DNA of 64,000 nucleotides from Symbiodinium natans. Its lineage: Eukaryota; Sar; Dinophyceae; Suessiales; Symbiodiniaceae. Shown piece by piece: positions 26,030 to 38,455 of this stretch. The position numbers and the translations under genes were made by a program. The stretch lies in the NCBI GenBank assembly GCA_905221605.1, contig CAJNDS010000224.1, positions 1,791,559-1,855,558 of the forward strand. The letters are read 5' to 3'. Each line of letters starts with the position of its first letter. The stretch's first letter is position 1. Below the pieces are notes generated by a model. It saw nothing but the letters and a program-made list of their open reading frames with translations. It was not told the origin of the DNA and did no database searches.

Positions 26030-29000
26030 GATGCGAGGGGACCGTGGCTCAGGTGAAGTATTACATCGACTACATGGCCGGCTTCCTCGTCTTCCTCAAC
26101 ACGATTACTATGCTTGTCGAGCTGCAGGCCTCCCTTCAGCTTAGGGTGTAGGGTTTCGGGTTTAGGGGTTTAGGGTTTAGGGTTTAGGGTTTAGGGTTTA
26201 GGTACCCTTTTTCCCACCTTTTTTTGGGGGTTATAGTTTCCCTTATAAAGTAAGCAACAACAGAAAGGGTACCTTTTTCCCATGTTTTTGGTTTTTAGTT
26301 TCCCTTATAAAGTAACCAACAACAGAAAGGGTACCTTTTTTCCCACTTTTTTTTGTGGTTTTTAGTTTCCCTTAGAAAGTCACCAACACTTACTATACTG
26401 GGGCTACCAAGTCAGCAGGAGTTACGGCTTCAGGGATTTTGGATCTAGGGTTTAGGGTTTAGGGTGTAGGGTTTAGGGTTTAGGGTTGTAGAGCTTAGGG
26501 GATTGGGGTTCACGGTTTAGGGTTTAGGGTTTTTGCTTGGGGCTCTCCAGGGCGTCGAGGGTGCAGGGGTTTAGGGTTTATAGTTTTTGGGTTTTTGTGC
26601 TCAGGCCCACCATGGAGGGTTTAGGTTTGGGGTTTACAGCAACCCTGGATCCTAAACCCTGGACCCTAAACCCATGTTAAGAGGCCATAGTTGTCCACAT
26701 GCCCGCAAGCGCTCCAGGGCCAAAACCCTAAACCCTAAGCCCTAAAACCTAAACCCCTCCCGATGTTGTAAATCTTGTGCGAACATGGAATTGCTCAGGT
26801 TCAAGAGATTGTTTGTAGCTTACCTAGGATCCTACAAGGGGCTTCATAGTAATAGCCCACCAAAGTAGTTTTGGGGTTCTTAAGGGAAACCCTGCAGCCG
26901 ATTTCCCTGCACTTACTGTTGGAAAGTAGGTAATGAGGGAATGAGGTACTGTACCCTATATCCCCTTACATCTACACTTTAAGAGATTATAATATAGGTT
27001 AGTTACCTCATTCCCCCATTCCCTACTAACCAACATGTCAACGCAGGTTGAAGGGAACAAGCTTGGCGAAAGACTGGGATTGGGTGACGCGGTTTTGCCC
27101 GACAGCCTGAACGACACGCTGCCCACGATGAGGGTCCTGCACATGACCTTTATGCTGCACGGCCTCAGGGCGTTTAGGGTTTACAGGGTTTAGGGTTTAG
27201 GGTTAGGGCTTAGGGCTTAGGGCTTAGGGCTTAGGGCTTAGGGCTTAGGGCTTAGGGCTTAGGGCTTAGGGCTTAGGGCTTAGGGTTTAGGGTTTAGGGT
27301 TTAGGTGTTCCATGCCCCCAGAAGACACAGGAAGTCTTGTCAGCCCGAAGCCGCTCCACTAGGAGGCCCCTTGGCACCCCAACCCTAAACCCTAAATCCT
27401 AAACTCCTAAACCTTAAACCCTAAACCTTACACCCTAAACCCTAAACCCTAAACCTAACCCTGAGGTTCATGTTCGTACTGGAGTGGATCCTGCGGATCG
27501 TCGTCGAGCGCCACGGCTCCCATCCAGAGCTTTACGTGGTTGCGGGGAGGGCGGAGGAAAGTGGAAGTCCGTTTCGTTGCTCGCGGTCGGCGGGGGCGAT
27601 TGTGCATCATGGGCACCTGTGTGGTACTTGGAGGTTCTGGGTACTTACAACACAATTCTAAGCTTAGTAGCAGTGAGCACACTTTACACTTTTTGGGATA
27701 CCATAATCCCCTATAGAACTGAACGTGTACACTTTTTTGGGGGCTTATGAATTCAGCAACTAAGTAAGTGCAGTTATCTCCCACTTATAAGCCCCTTAGT
27801 ACCCTAATGGCCCTAATAGGGCTTCTAATTGGGTTATAAGTACCGTTAGAAGTAGGTGACTAAGTACCATAAACCTCCAAGTAGGCCCTAAACCCTGAAC
27901 CCTAAACCCTGAACCCTGAACCCTAAACCCTAAACCCTAAACCCTAAACCTTCTTTTTATTGCGTGGTGGGTGAACCTGGGCTACTGAGAGGGAGGAGGC
28001 GCTCTGAGCGATCCCTGCATCTCAGGGGGGCCTCCGTAGACGGTGCATGGACTACTATTTGCTTAAGAACCCTCAAGAAATCACAAAAAAAGATAGTCCC
28101 TACATTGCCCTTAGAAGGAAGATTGTTTTTGGTTTTTATTTTTATTTTTATTTTCATTTTTTTTTTTTTTTGGGGGGGGGGGGTTCTTAAGCAGATGGGA
28201 GTCGAAGCAGGGGGTGGAGAGTTTACACATGGGGCTCCATCTCGCGAAGCTCCTGAGGATGTCCTGCGCGTTGTTCGTGCGACGTTTTGGGCTTATGGGG
28301 TTTCGGCTTTAAGTTTAAGGGCTTGGGGTTTAGGGTTTAGGGTTTAGGGTTTAGGGTTTAGGGTTCAGCCAAGTACGAGAGAGAGAGAGAGATAGGGCAG
28401 GATGGGCCTGTTGTGTATGTGCCGTTGACAAACGGCTGGCTGTGATGGTTGTCCATTCCTCCTAAACCCTAAACCCTAAACCCTAAACCCCAAACCCTAA
28501 ACCCCTAAAACAACTCCGGAATCAGGACATCGCGCGCCAGTTTCTGCTTTCCGTCCCGGCATGAGATGACCTGTTTGTTTAGGGCTTTTCAAGTTGGACC
28601 CTACATCCTAAACACTGAATCTAAAACCCTATAAATCCTACTTCATGAACCCATCAAGCCCTAAATCCTAAACCCCAAATCACGAGACCTAAATCCAAAA
28701 ACCCTGAACCCTAAATCCTGACGATTTGGACACGCCCACCCGCGACTGACTTCGAGGAGACGAGCCTTTGTGAAAGATTATGCCAACTGGTTCGACACAG
28801 TCATGGTGATGCTCCTTAGCTGTTTGGAATATGGGGTCTGACCGTGGTAAGGGACCCTAACCTGCATAGTCCCCACCCTAAACCCTAAACCCTAAACTCT
28901 AAACCCTAAACCACCCTTCTCTCCAAATTCAGTCACCAAGGCTCAGTATTGTAGATGTCTACCTGACGTTCGCATCTGTGCAGAACGATGGCGCTGCGCA

Positions 29001-29286
29001 GGGTGTGCCTTCGACGCACCTCTTAACCTCCGGGCGGAACCCTAAACCCTAAACCCTAAACCCTAAACCCTAAACCCTAAACCCTAAATCCTAACAGCGC
29101 TTTTAGATTTTTGTTGTTGCGAAGCCAGGTGATCATCTTACGGCTGATGAGGGCCTTGAAGTCTCTGAGGGCCATCCGGATCGTCCGAAGCCTGCGACTC
29201 TTTCGTGGACTGCGGGTGCTCGTGAGAGCTTGCACCTGCTTCTTACCATCCCTGTGCTGGTCCATGGTACTGCTGGGGATCTTCAT
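26030..29286 (+). CDS. Channel exons 1-6: voltage-sensor helices S1-S4 and start of S5
   Basis: Exon 1 encodes S1 (IDYMAGFLVFLNTITMLVEL). Exon 2 is a hydrophilic S1-S2 linker ending in MTFMLHGL. Exon 3 gives S2 (FMFVLEWILRIVV) with the usual acidic residue followed by W and R. Exons 4 and 5 give S3 (NWFDTVMVM, then LSIVDVYL) and the S3-S4 loop. Exon 6 gives S4, where nine basic residues fall at exactly every third position (R,R,K,R,R,R,R,R,R) between about 29,138 and 29,215, then the start of S5 (CWSMVLLGIF). Intron 4 (28811-28940) is bounded by a perfect GCTC duplication. The ends of exon 2 (AG before GGCG) and exon 5 (AG before GGTG) need either a GG donor or an acceptor shifted to AGG, so each boundary is uncertain by one base. 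Confidence 0.85.
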
Positions 29287-32200
29287 GTCTCTTGGGCTGC
29301 AACTGAATGCCTGTGGTATAGAGCAGAACCTGTGTACGCATATATGTGCATGTTGATGTGCATGTCTGTGTCTATGTGTATATTTTGCTGTCTGCCGACC
29401 TAGTCTATCTATGTATCTATCTATCTGCACAGGTCCACCCTTTCAATAGCCGCACGATTGTTTCCGGTTTAGCATCCCAAGCAGAGTAAGAAGGCAGCTT
29501 AGGTATAAGTTCAGCGTTTTGGCTTGGTCTGGGGGTTGTGTCTACAGTCGGCAGGAGAAAGACAGTAGAAAGAACGGCCTAGAGCCCCAATGCAAAGGCC
29601 ATGATTCGGTGTAACTTCGAGGTAAGTATGAGGCTCCGTTTGTGGGGCGCTTAAAAGGTTGCTACGAGTTTCCGGCTCAAGAACCCTCAGAATCCCACTA
29701 GAAATCCTATATTAAAAGCTGTGCTAGACCTGCCCCAGGTGTCTGGGCGCGTTGATGATGGGAAACCTACTGCAGAGCTTCTTGGTAGCCCTGCGGTGCC
29801 CTTAACTTGTTTTGGTTATGGGTTCCCTTATAAGTAAGCAGACCCCAAAAGGGTTTAGGGTTTAGGGTTTAGGGTTAAGGTGTTTTTGGTTTAGGGGGGC
29901 TACCAAGGCTTCATCGAGGACGAATCGCAAGCCTTGGAGGACCGAGAGTGGATTTGGGACCGCTACGGCACCTCGGGATCTGAAGGAAGGCTCAGAGGGT
30001 TTAGGGTTTAGGGTTTTAGGGTTTTAGGGTTTCAGGGTTTTAGGGTTTTAGGGTTTTAGGGTTTTCGGGTTTTAGGGTTTAGGGTTTTAGGGTTTTAGGG
30101 TTTTAAGTTTTTAGGGTTTTAGGGTTTTAGGGTTTTAGGGTTATAGGGTTTTAGGGTTTTAGGGTTTTAGGGTTTTAGGGTTTTAGGGTTTTAGGGTTTT
30201 AGGGTATTAGGGTTTTAGGGTTTTAGGGTTTTAGGGTTTTAGGGTTTAGGGATCCATATCATCCAGATATCCCCCCCCCCCCCCCCCCACCCACATTTCG
30301 CCGGGGGGGGGGGGGGGGGGGGGGGGGAGGGGCTGCCGAACCGAGAGCCGGGCTCATACACAAATAATAATATAATAATAATAATAATAATTAATTATCA
30401 TTATTATTATTTTGATTATGATTATGATTATTATTATATATATATAACATAGTAGAATATAATAATATACATATATATATACATATATATATATATATAT
30501 GCATGTATATACATATAGGGTTTAGGGCTTAGGGCTTAGGGCTTAGGGCTTAATTAGGGCTTAGGGCTTAGGGTATATGGCTTGGGGCTTAGGGCTTAGG
30601 GCTAGGGCTTAGGGCGTAGGGCTTAGGGCTTAGGGCTTAGGGCTTAATTAGGGCTTAGGGCTTAGGGTTTGGGGTTATATACGTATATAAATACAAAGAA
30701 ATATATATATATATATATATACATATATAAAGGGGGAGTATTGTTTTTCCCTTATGATCCCAACTGTGGGTTTCATTTTGTCGCCCCAAGGCACGGCCTA
30801 CCGCTCCTGGTATACTCTTTTCGAGATCACTTTCGTGTCCTGGCGGATACGATTACCCTATTTTGGTACATGGACCCTTATAGGGTTAGAGAGTTGAGGG
30901 TGTAGGTTTCGGGTTCAGGATTGTCAGAGTTCCGGGTGTTCGGGTTTAGGTACATGTGTCCGGATAGTCGGGTAGAACCTTCCCACCTATATGCCTATAG
31001 TCCCGAAAGAGCAAGCAGTTACACTATTTGTAGATCATGTTCATGTAAGGTTTCCAGCCAAAGACATTTCCGGGACTTTTTTCGAGACAGCATGACAATA
31101 AGCCTAAACCCTAAAGCCTAAACCCTAAACCCTTGACAAGCTACTGCCCGGGAAGTTCGAGGGGTCTCACGTCGTCCTGCGTGCCCGCATGCAGCTGAAG
31201 CCGTACACTCACTCTGGGTGTTTACGAAAATAAGCGAATCTCAATGTAGTCCCCAAATAGTAGGGTTCCCTTATAATCAAGACCTCAATAAGGTACCCCT
31301 AAATTTCCCGAACCCCCATTTATTCATCAAATGGTTTCATGCTTGGAGTGTTTGGCGTAGGGAGCAGCACATGTGCGTGCAGCACGTGACGCCAATCCTT
31401 GCCATCCCTTCGTGGAAGACCCTGGAAATCGTGCCGGAAGAAGCACCTTGCCACTGCTGAGGCGGGCAACTGGCCTACCAACGTCCGTCCCGTGCTGGAG
31501 CGGGTCAATCACGCCTTCGTGTGTCCTGGAGTGAAAAAGAATCTTTTCCCAGCGTAGGCTACCCATAGCAAAAATGAAGAAATGGACCTCACTTGTTGGT
31601 CTTGTTGGTGTATTGCTGTACTTCCTGTCAAGTGCATAAAGCTGTGATTGCTCAGAAGTGCCACTGCTTGAGCAACAGCGGAGTAAGACTTGTATGGGTA
31701 CTTGTCTAGAAGGAGGGTCCCGTCCATAGTACTTCCAGACGCACGGGCAGAGGGGGGTTACTACGCACAAAGGCTGCATGTCATCCTATCTCCCGACATA
31801 GATGACATGGTTTCCTTGTTCGCCATGTAGCAAAGCAAAGATACACCCTAAACCTCTCACTAAGCTCATTATGGGCCGCATTGAAACGAGGATCCAGAAG
31901 AGGGACTCGACATGTAACCCCTGTAGGCCCCAAACCCCAAAAGCCCCTCTTCGCAGCTCTTGCGCAGTTAGGGTTTAGGGTTTAGGGTTTAGGGTTTAGG
32001 GTTTAGGGCTTAGGGTTTAGGGTTTAGGGTTTAGGGTGGTTTGAACCTTTCCGCTTCCCTGGCTCTTGTTGGTTTTTAGTTGCCATGCCGTTCCTGTCAT
32101 GTGCATTTTTGGGTGCAGTTTAGGGAAGGAACGCCCCAGACCCTAAACCCTGAACCGCCCCGCATCCATGGGCGAATGCCTCAGCTCTAAGTTGCCTTCA

Positions 32201-35200
32201 GCCTCGCCATTAGATAAATCCCGGAAGCTCAAAATACGATGGTCTTTTGAAAAAAAAAGAACCCCCCCTCTGGAGCCGAATGGTATTGATGAGTCGCAGT
32301 TATGACCCCCCCCGAAAGAGTCCACGTAGGTCTGGCTTAGGGTTTAGGGTTTAGGAGTTTGGGGTTTTGGGGGTTTAGGGTTTGAGGGTTTTAGGGTTTT
32401 AGGGGTTTAACCAAGAGATTTTGGGTCATCAGTACTGTTGTACTTGGGGAAGAAAAGCGCCCAATAACCCTAAGTCCTTATCCGATCGACCTCTAGAGCC
32501 TAAACCCTAAACCCTAAACCCTAAACCCTAAACCCTAAACCCTAAACCCTAAACCCTAAACCCTAAACCCTAAATCAGCCTGGGGAGGCTGTTTTTTGCG
32601 GTGTATATCACCGTGGTGGTCTTCGCGGTGATCCGGGCGCGGGGTCAGGGATGAGTGGAGAGTTTCGGATGTAGGGCTATAGGGATTAGGGTTAGGTTCT
32701 AAGGACTCTTTTTTTGGGGATTTTGGGCCCCTTAAAGAGTTTAGAGGGTTTTCGGGCTTGGGGGGGTTCAGGGCTTAGGGTTCAGGGCTTAGATGTGTAG
32801 GGTGTAGGGTTGCTTGCTTCTGGGATTGGGGCTTACTGAGAATGACCCTTTCAAGAAGGGGACCTTACGTGTTGGCATAAGAGCTGTTTACTTAATTTTT
32901 ATTTGCATTTAGGTCATGATTGTTTATTCTTGTTAATATTATTGTTTTCTTTTTTTGTTCCGGGGGGCGGGGGACGGGGGTTGGGGGCAAAACCCTAACG
33001 GTAAACCCTAAACCCTTGGTGTAGGCTTAGTAGGGTTTATGTTTCTGCTTCCTGGGCTATGTTTGGGCCTCTCCGGGTTAAGGTAGGGATGAGGGCGTGG
33101 TATTGGGATTCAGGGAAGTTGGTTTAAGGAGGCTTGTTGAGAGTAGGGTATAGGGATTTAGGTTTCGGGTTTAGGGTCTTCTGCAGGTTTTAGGGGTGTT
33201 GGCGACTTAGCACTGAGGTGTAGTTGGCTTGCACATTTTTCTGTTTCATGGCCGTGGGGCATCCTCCATCCCTGTTTAGGGTTTAGGGTTTAGGGTTTAG
33301 GGTTTAGGGTTTAGGGTTTAGGGTCTAGGGTTTAGGGTTTAGGGTTTGCTGTGATAGGGCGTAGATGCTGTGAAGGTTAGGATGCAGCAGCGGCTCGAAT
33401 GCCTCGGCAAATGCGCAGAGCAGCTCCTGGCCCGATATTGGAGGGCCATCAAAAACTTTTCTCCCACCCCACGCCGTCCGAGGCGGCAAAACCACCCAAA
33501 CCTATTCCTTTTAGGGTTTAGGCCTAAACTCATGACAATCGCTTACTTTCAAAAACAACATTCCCCAAGAATAAGGTTTGCAGCCACAGGCAGTGGGGGG
33601 CCTGAGCTGAGAGGGGCCGAAAGGTCAAAGAGGACCAGGCCAGGGATGGGTCAGGGGGGGCAAGGGGTCAGGGGGGGCAGAAAGGCCAGAGGGGGGGTCA
33701 GGGGAAGGCCAGGGAGGGGGGGTCAGGGGGGGGGGCCCGGGGGGGCCCAGGGGCAGGGGGCCCAGGGGGGCACAGGGCCAGAGGTCAGGGGGCAGGGCTG
33801 GGAGGGCGGTTTGGGGGGAAAGGGGGCCAGGGGGGGCCAGGGGGGGGGCCAGGGGCCAGGGGGGGCCAGGGGGGGCCAGGCGGGGGCCAGGGGGGGTTAG
33901 GGGGGTCAGGGGTGGCCGGGACACCAAAAATCAGCTTTTTGACTGGCCCCAGGGCGAAGGGCTTGGGGTTTAGGGTATTTACTTTATTAAGGGGACCAGT
34001 ACTGGTGCTCCGGTACCGGGCCCATCGTGGGTGCTACCGACCTCCTGGCGGGGAAGCGACCTGGGTCGACTTTCGCCATAGAGGTCGAAGGGCTTAAGCG
34101 CCGCCCCCCCTCTGTAGGGGGGCGGCCTAGGCCCTGAGTTTAGGTGTGCTCTACACCCCCATGCCAACCGGCTTCCTTCAGCGCACTAAAGTGGTGCTTG
34201 TGGCTAGCTTGCCGTGTAATTGCACGAGGGCTATGATGTCAAGCCGTCCACAGGAGCATCTTTGGGCAAGGGTTTAGGGTTTAGGGTTTAGGGTTTAGGG
34301 TTTAGGGTTTAGGGTTTAGGGTTTAGGGTTTAGGGTTTAGGGGTCTACTACATAGAGCCCAAAACGGCACGAATCAATCACCCTCACGTACCGGAGTTCG
34401 TCGTCGGGGGTTCTTTTTCAATCGCCCAACTTGTATGGCCGGCATTTTGCCATAAGTTTGCTTTGCCATAGAAGCTTTGGGTTCAGGTTGAACATCTGCT
34501 GCATTGTCGTCGCTGCTATGTTTTAGTGTGTCATCGAGTCAGCCAGGATGTTCGTTTGTGGTGGCTCAGCGACGATGTTCGTTTGTGGTGGCTCCGCATT
34601 CTCAAAGCATTGCCAGGACCTCCCACCCTACAGCCCAGAAGCCCTGCCTCTCTTGAGCTTGGTAGCCAAGTGGTACCCTTTACCTTTTTTTTATAATGGT
34701 TTCCCTGTTTAACATACCCAACCCAAAAAAGGGGTGCCCCTATCATAATGTGGTTACTGGGCTACCAAGCGAGCCTTTCTTCCAATAAAAGCACCGAGCT
34801 CAAGGGCCCTTACGGCGGCGCCCAGCACCTGGCCCTCAACTCCAATGCCCAAACCCCGAATCAGAAGCCTGTCCTTAAAGCCTAGCGCTGACAGCCCTCA
34901 AGGGCCACTACTGCTTCAACTTATAGGGTTTAGGGTTTAGGGTTTAGGGCTTATGGTTTAGGGAACTGCGCGTCAAGTTCTCATCGTTGTTTCGTCGCGA
35001 GGTCATTGGTGCTATCTTCCTCAAGGAAACGCTCGACGCCGCGCAGAACGATGCCGAACAGCTTGTGAAAGACAGGCCATGAGCTGGCGCGTTGGTATAG
35101 GGTCAGGTTAGGGTTTAGGATTTAGGGTTTAGGGTTTAGGGCTTAGGGTTTAGGGTTTATAGGGTTTATAGGGTTTATAGGGTTTACAGGGTTTATAGGG

Positions 35201-38200
35201 TTTATAGGGTTTATAGGGTTTATAGGGTTTATAGGGTTTATAGGGTTTATAGGGTTTATAGGGTTTAGGGTTTAGGTTTAGTGTTTAGGGTTTAGGGTTT
35301 AGGGTTTAGGGTTTAGGGTTTAGGGTTTAGGGTTTAGGGTTTAGGGTCTGGTTTAGGGCTTGCTTGGAAGCCAGTATGACTTTGTAAGCACGGTTGTTAA
35401 GGCGGGTTATGGGGATTACTGTTAGGGTTTAGAGGGGATACAAAGAGCTCTGGGGGTCTAAGCACCATCCACATTCTGGCATGCATTGGACCTGGACTCG
35501 CATCAGAATCAGAGGCAACCCTTAGACCTGCTACCCTTAAACCCTGAAGACCAAGTGGACCTTGAAAGGTTTATGGCTCACAATACCCTGGTAAGAAATT
35601 TGGGGTATAAGGGAGTCTGATCCAAATTTTAGGGTTCGTTTGGTCCCCAAAAGTATGGGTTTAGGGTTTAGGGTTTAGGGTATAGGGTTTAGGGTGTAGA
35701 GTTCAGGGTTCAGGGTTCAGGGTTCAGGTTCAGGGTTCAGGGTTCAGGGTTCAGGGTTCAGGATTAGGGTTCAGGGTTCAGGGTTCAGGGTTCAGGGTTC
35801 AGGGTTCAGGGTCAGGAACTTCAGGGACTTGGAGTCTAAATACATAGTCTGCATGGGTTGATGCAGAGTTTTGGATGTAGTGGTGAAACCCTAAACCCTG
35901 AACCCTAAACCCTAAACCCTAAACCCTGGAGCTGTTGCAGCCGTAAAGGCCCTACACCCCTCAAACCCGAAGCCCAAAAGCCCTCAGTGGACCCGACGGC
36001 CCTAAGCCCTACTATTCGCTTAAGAACCCCGTCCACTCTTCCCCCCCAAAAAAACACATGGAAAAGCATTCTTCCTTATGAGGGAAATAAAGGGATTAGT
36101 GTTTTTGTTTTTATTTGTTGGGGGGGGGGGGGGGGGTGTTATGCTTAAAACCTTAAACCCTAAAAACCTAAAGATCGGGAACCCTAAAACCTAGCACCCT
36201 TAAACCCTACATCCCTGCAACCCTGTAAAGCATCCCTCACTGCTCTGGAAGCTATGTGGGTGGTTGTCAAAAATCATGGTCCCTTTTTGGATCCCTGCCA
36301 GAATGCGGCACCTGAACCCATGTAGGGTACCCCAAAAGGGATCATCATTTTGACAGCCATCCATGTAGTTCTTGGCAGGCTCCGAATGAAAGCCGCACCT
36401 TGGCTTGTCTTGCCTGGGGCTAGAGTTTAGGGTTCAGGGTTCAGGGCTTAGGGTTTAGGGTTTAGGGTTTAGGATGTATGCAAGCCATGTGTGTAAAAAC
36501 CACGAACTAAGCAAGCTTCCCATGAGCAAGTGTTAAGATTGTTAAGGGCATGTTATACAAAGGTTGCCTCGAAACCTACTTTGGGCCTCTATGGGCCCTG
36601 TTCCCTATACAGCCCATCGACATTTGATTTCTTCCGGGCCTCAAATCCCCCAGAGTTGCCTCGGGCTCAACAACAGCACGCACAAAACATGCAAGAAGCG
36701 GTTTCGGTTCAAGACAACGGATGTAGAGTCCAGGGTCAAGGCGATGGTTGCAGAGTAGGCCCTTAGTTCCCTTCTCTAGGGCTTAGGTTCCCTTATCAGC
36801 CCCTTTTGAACCAGACAAGGGTACCCCTTTTAGTCTTTGGTTACTCTTGGGTCTAGTTGATGGTTTAGAGTAGGGTCCAAAGGTGCCCTGCAGGGCTTAT
36901 CTGTGACCCATGAATGCTAGGTGTTTAGCCTCGGGATGCTTCGCTTCTTTCCTTTATTGTGTTCAGGGTGCAGGGTCTAGGGTTTCGGGTTTAGGGCTGA
37001 GCTTTGAAGAAGATCTAAGATCTTGCTTAGGAATGCTGTTCTGAGTGTTTGTAGGGCAAACCAGGAGAGGTTTAGGGTTTAGGTGTTACGGTTTGGTAGT
37101 CTACTCTGGGCTTCTGCTTGGTTGAGGATGCGAGTCCTGTGTGCTGACCGCCACACCCTTCTAAACCTTGGTCGCTGCAGTGGCCCTAACCTTTTTGGGA
37201 CTCTGCCCCCCCAAAAACCCCAAAAATACCTAAATGCTCAGACGCCAGCGCTGTAAACCTGCCGTATCATCCCAGAAAGTAGCCTTCAGCCCCCCCTCCC
37301 CCCAGAAAATGGAGAAGCAACCCTAAACCCTAAACCCCAAACCCCAAACCCCAAACCCCAAACCCCAAACCCCAAACCCTAAACCCTAAACCCTTTTTGC
37401 ATTCATCGGTAGAAGACCTTGTTTGGGATTCCCCTGACCCTACTACTCATCATGGGGAGCCAAGCCGATCTTCCTGAGCACCATGGCGGGTTTAGGGTTT
37501 GGGGTTTAGGGTTTGGGGTTTAGGGTTTGGGTTTAGGGTTTAGGGTTTAGGGTTTAGGGTTTAGGGTTTAGGGTTTAGGGTTTAGGGTTTAGGGTTTAGG
37601 GTTTAGGGTTTAGGGTTTAGGGTTTAGGGTTTAGGGTTTAGGGTTTAGGGTTTAGGGTCTAGCTCTTGACTTGGACGAACCCGAACCTGATGGACACCTT
37701 GTCAGGGCATCCACCTACGACGGAGCGGCAAAGCTGTTTGTGTGGCATGCTCTCCTTGATGCTACAACGGGGCCCGCCAACCGCATGTCCGTCTTCAAGA
37801 TGAAGGCCGCAGCGGATGAGACGAGGCTGGATTCTTGCATCGATATGATGTCGAAGATCATGAAGGACTTGGACAGTGGCCTGTTCTTTTCGGGGCGGAA
37901 TGCTCTGGACCTTCAAGTAGCACTCGAAACTCTAAACCCTGAACCCTAAACCCTGAAGCCTACTTGTAAAACTTTCCCATGAGCCCGGACCCTGAACACT
38001 AAACCCAGTGGTACTCTTTACCGTCATGTGCCGCCCTTGCCAAGTAACCAAGCAAAAAAAAGGGTGCCCTTACTCTAATATGGTTCCTGGCCTACCAAGA
38101 AGCCCCAATTCCAAAACTTGAAACCCCCCAAACCCTAAGCCCTAAACCCGAAGCCCTAAACCCTAAGTCCTAAACCCTAAACCCTAAACCCTAAACCCTA

Positions 38201-38424
38201 AACCCTAAACCCTAAACCCTAAACCCTAAACCCTAAACCCTAAACCCTAAACCCTAAACCCTAAACCCTAAACCCTAAACCCTAAACCCTAAACCCTACA
38301 CTACCTCAAGCCGCCCAAGGAATACGTTCAAAAGTTGGAGTCGGTGTCTTTGCACGCACTGAGTGGCTTGGGGTTCGTATTTAGGGCTTCCCTTGCATGA
38401 TTTTTCTCTGACATATACATATAT

Positions 38425-38455
<31 letters not shown>

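Noticed and set aside
33370-33927. 176-codon Gly/Arg-rich frame and 100-codon Pro-rich antisense frame
   Set aside because: The second half is the GGGGGGCCA repeat tract. The first part (33370-33500) is GC-rich and might be coding but shows no motif.
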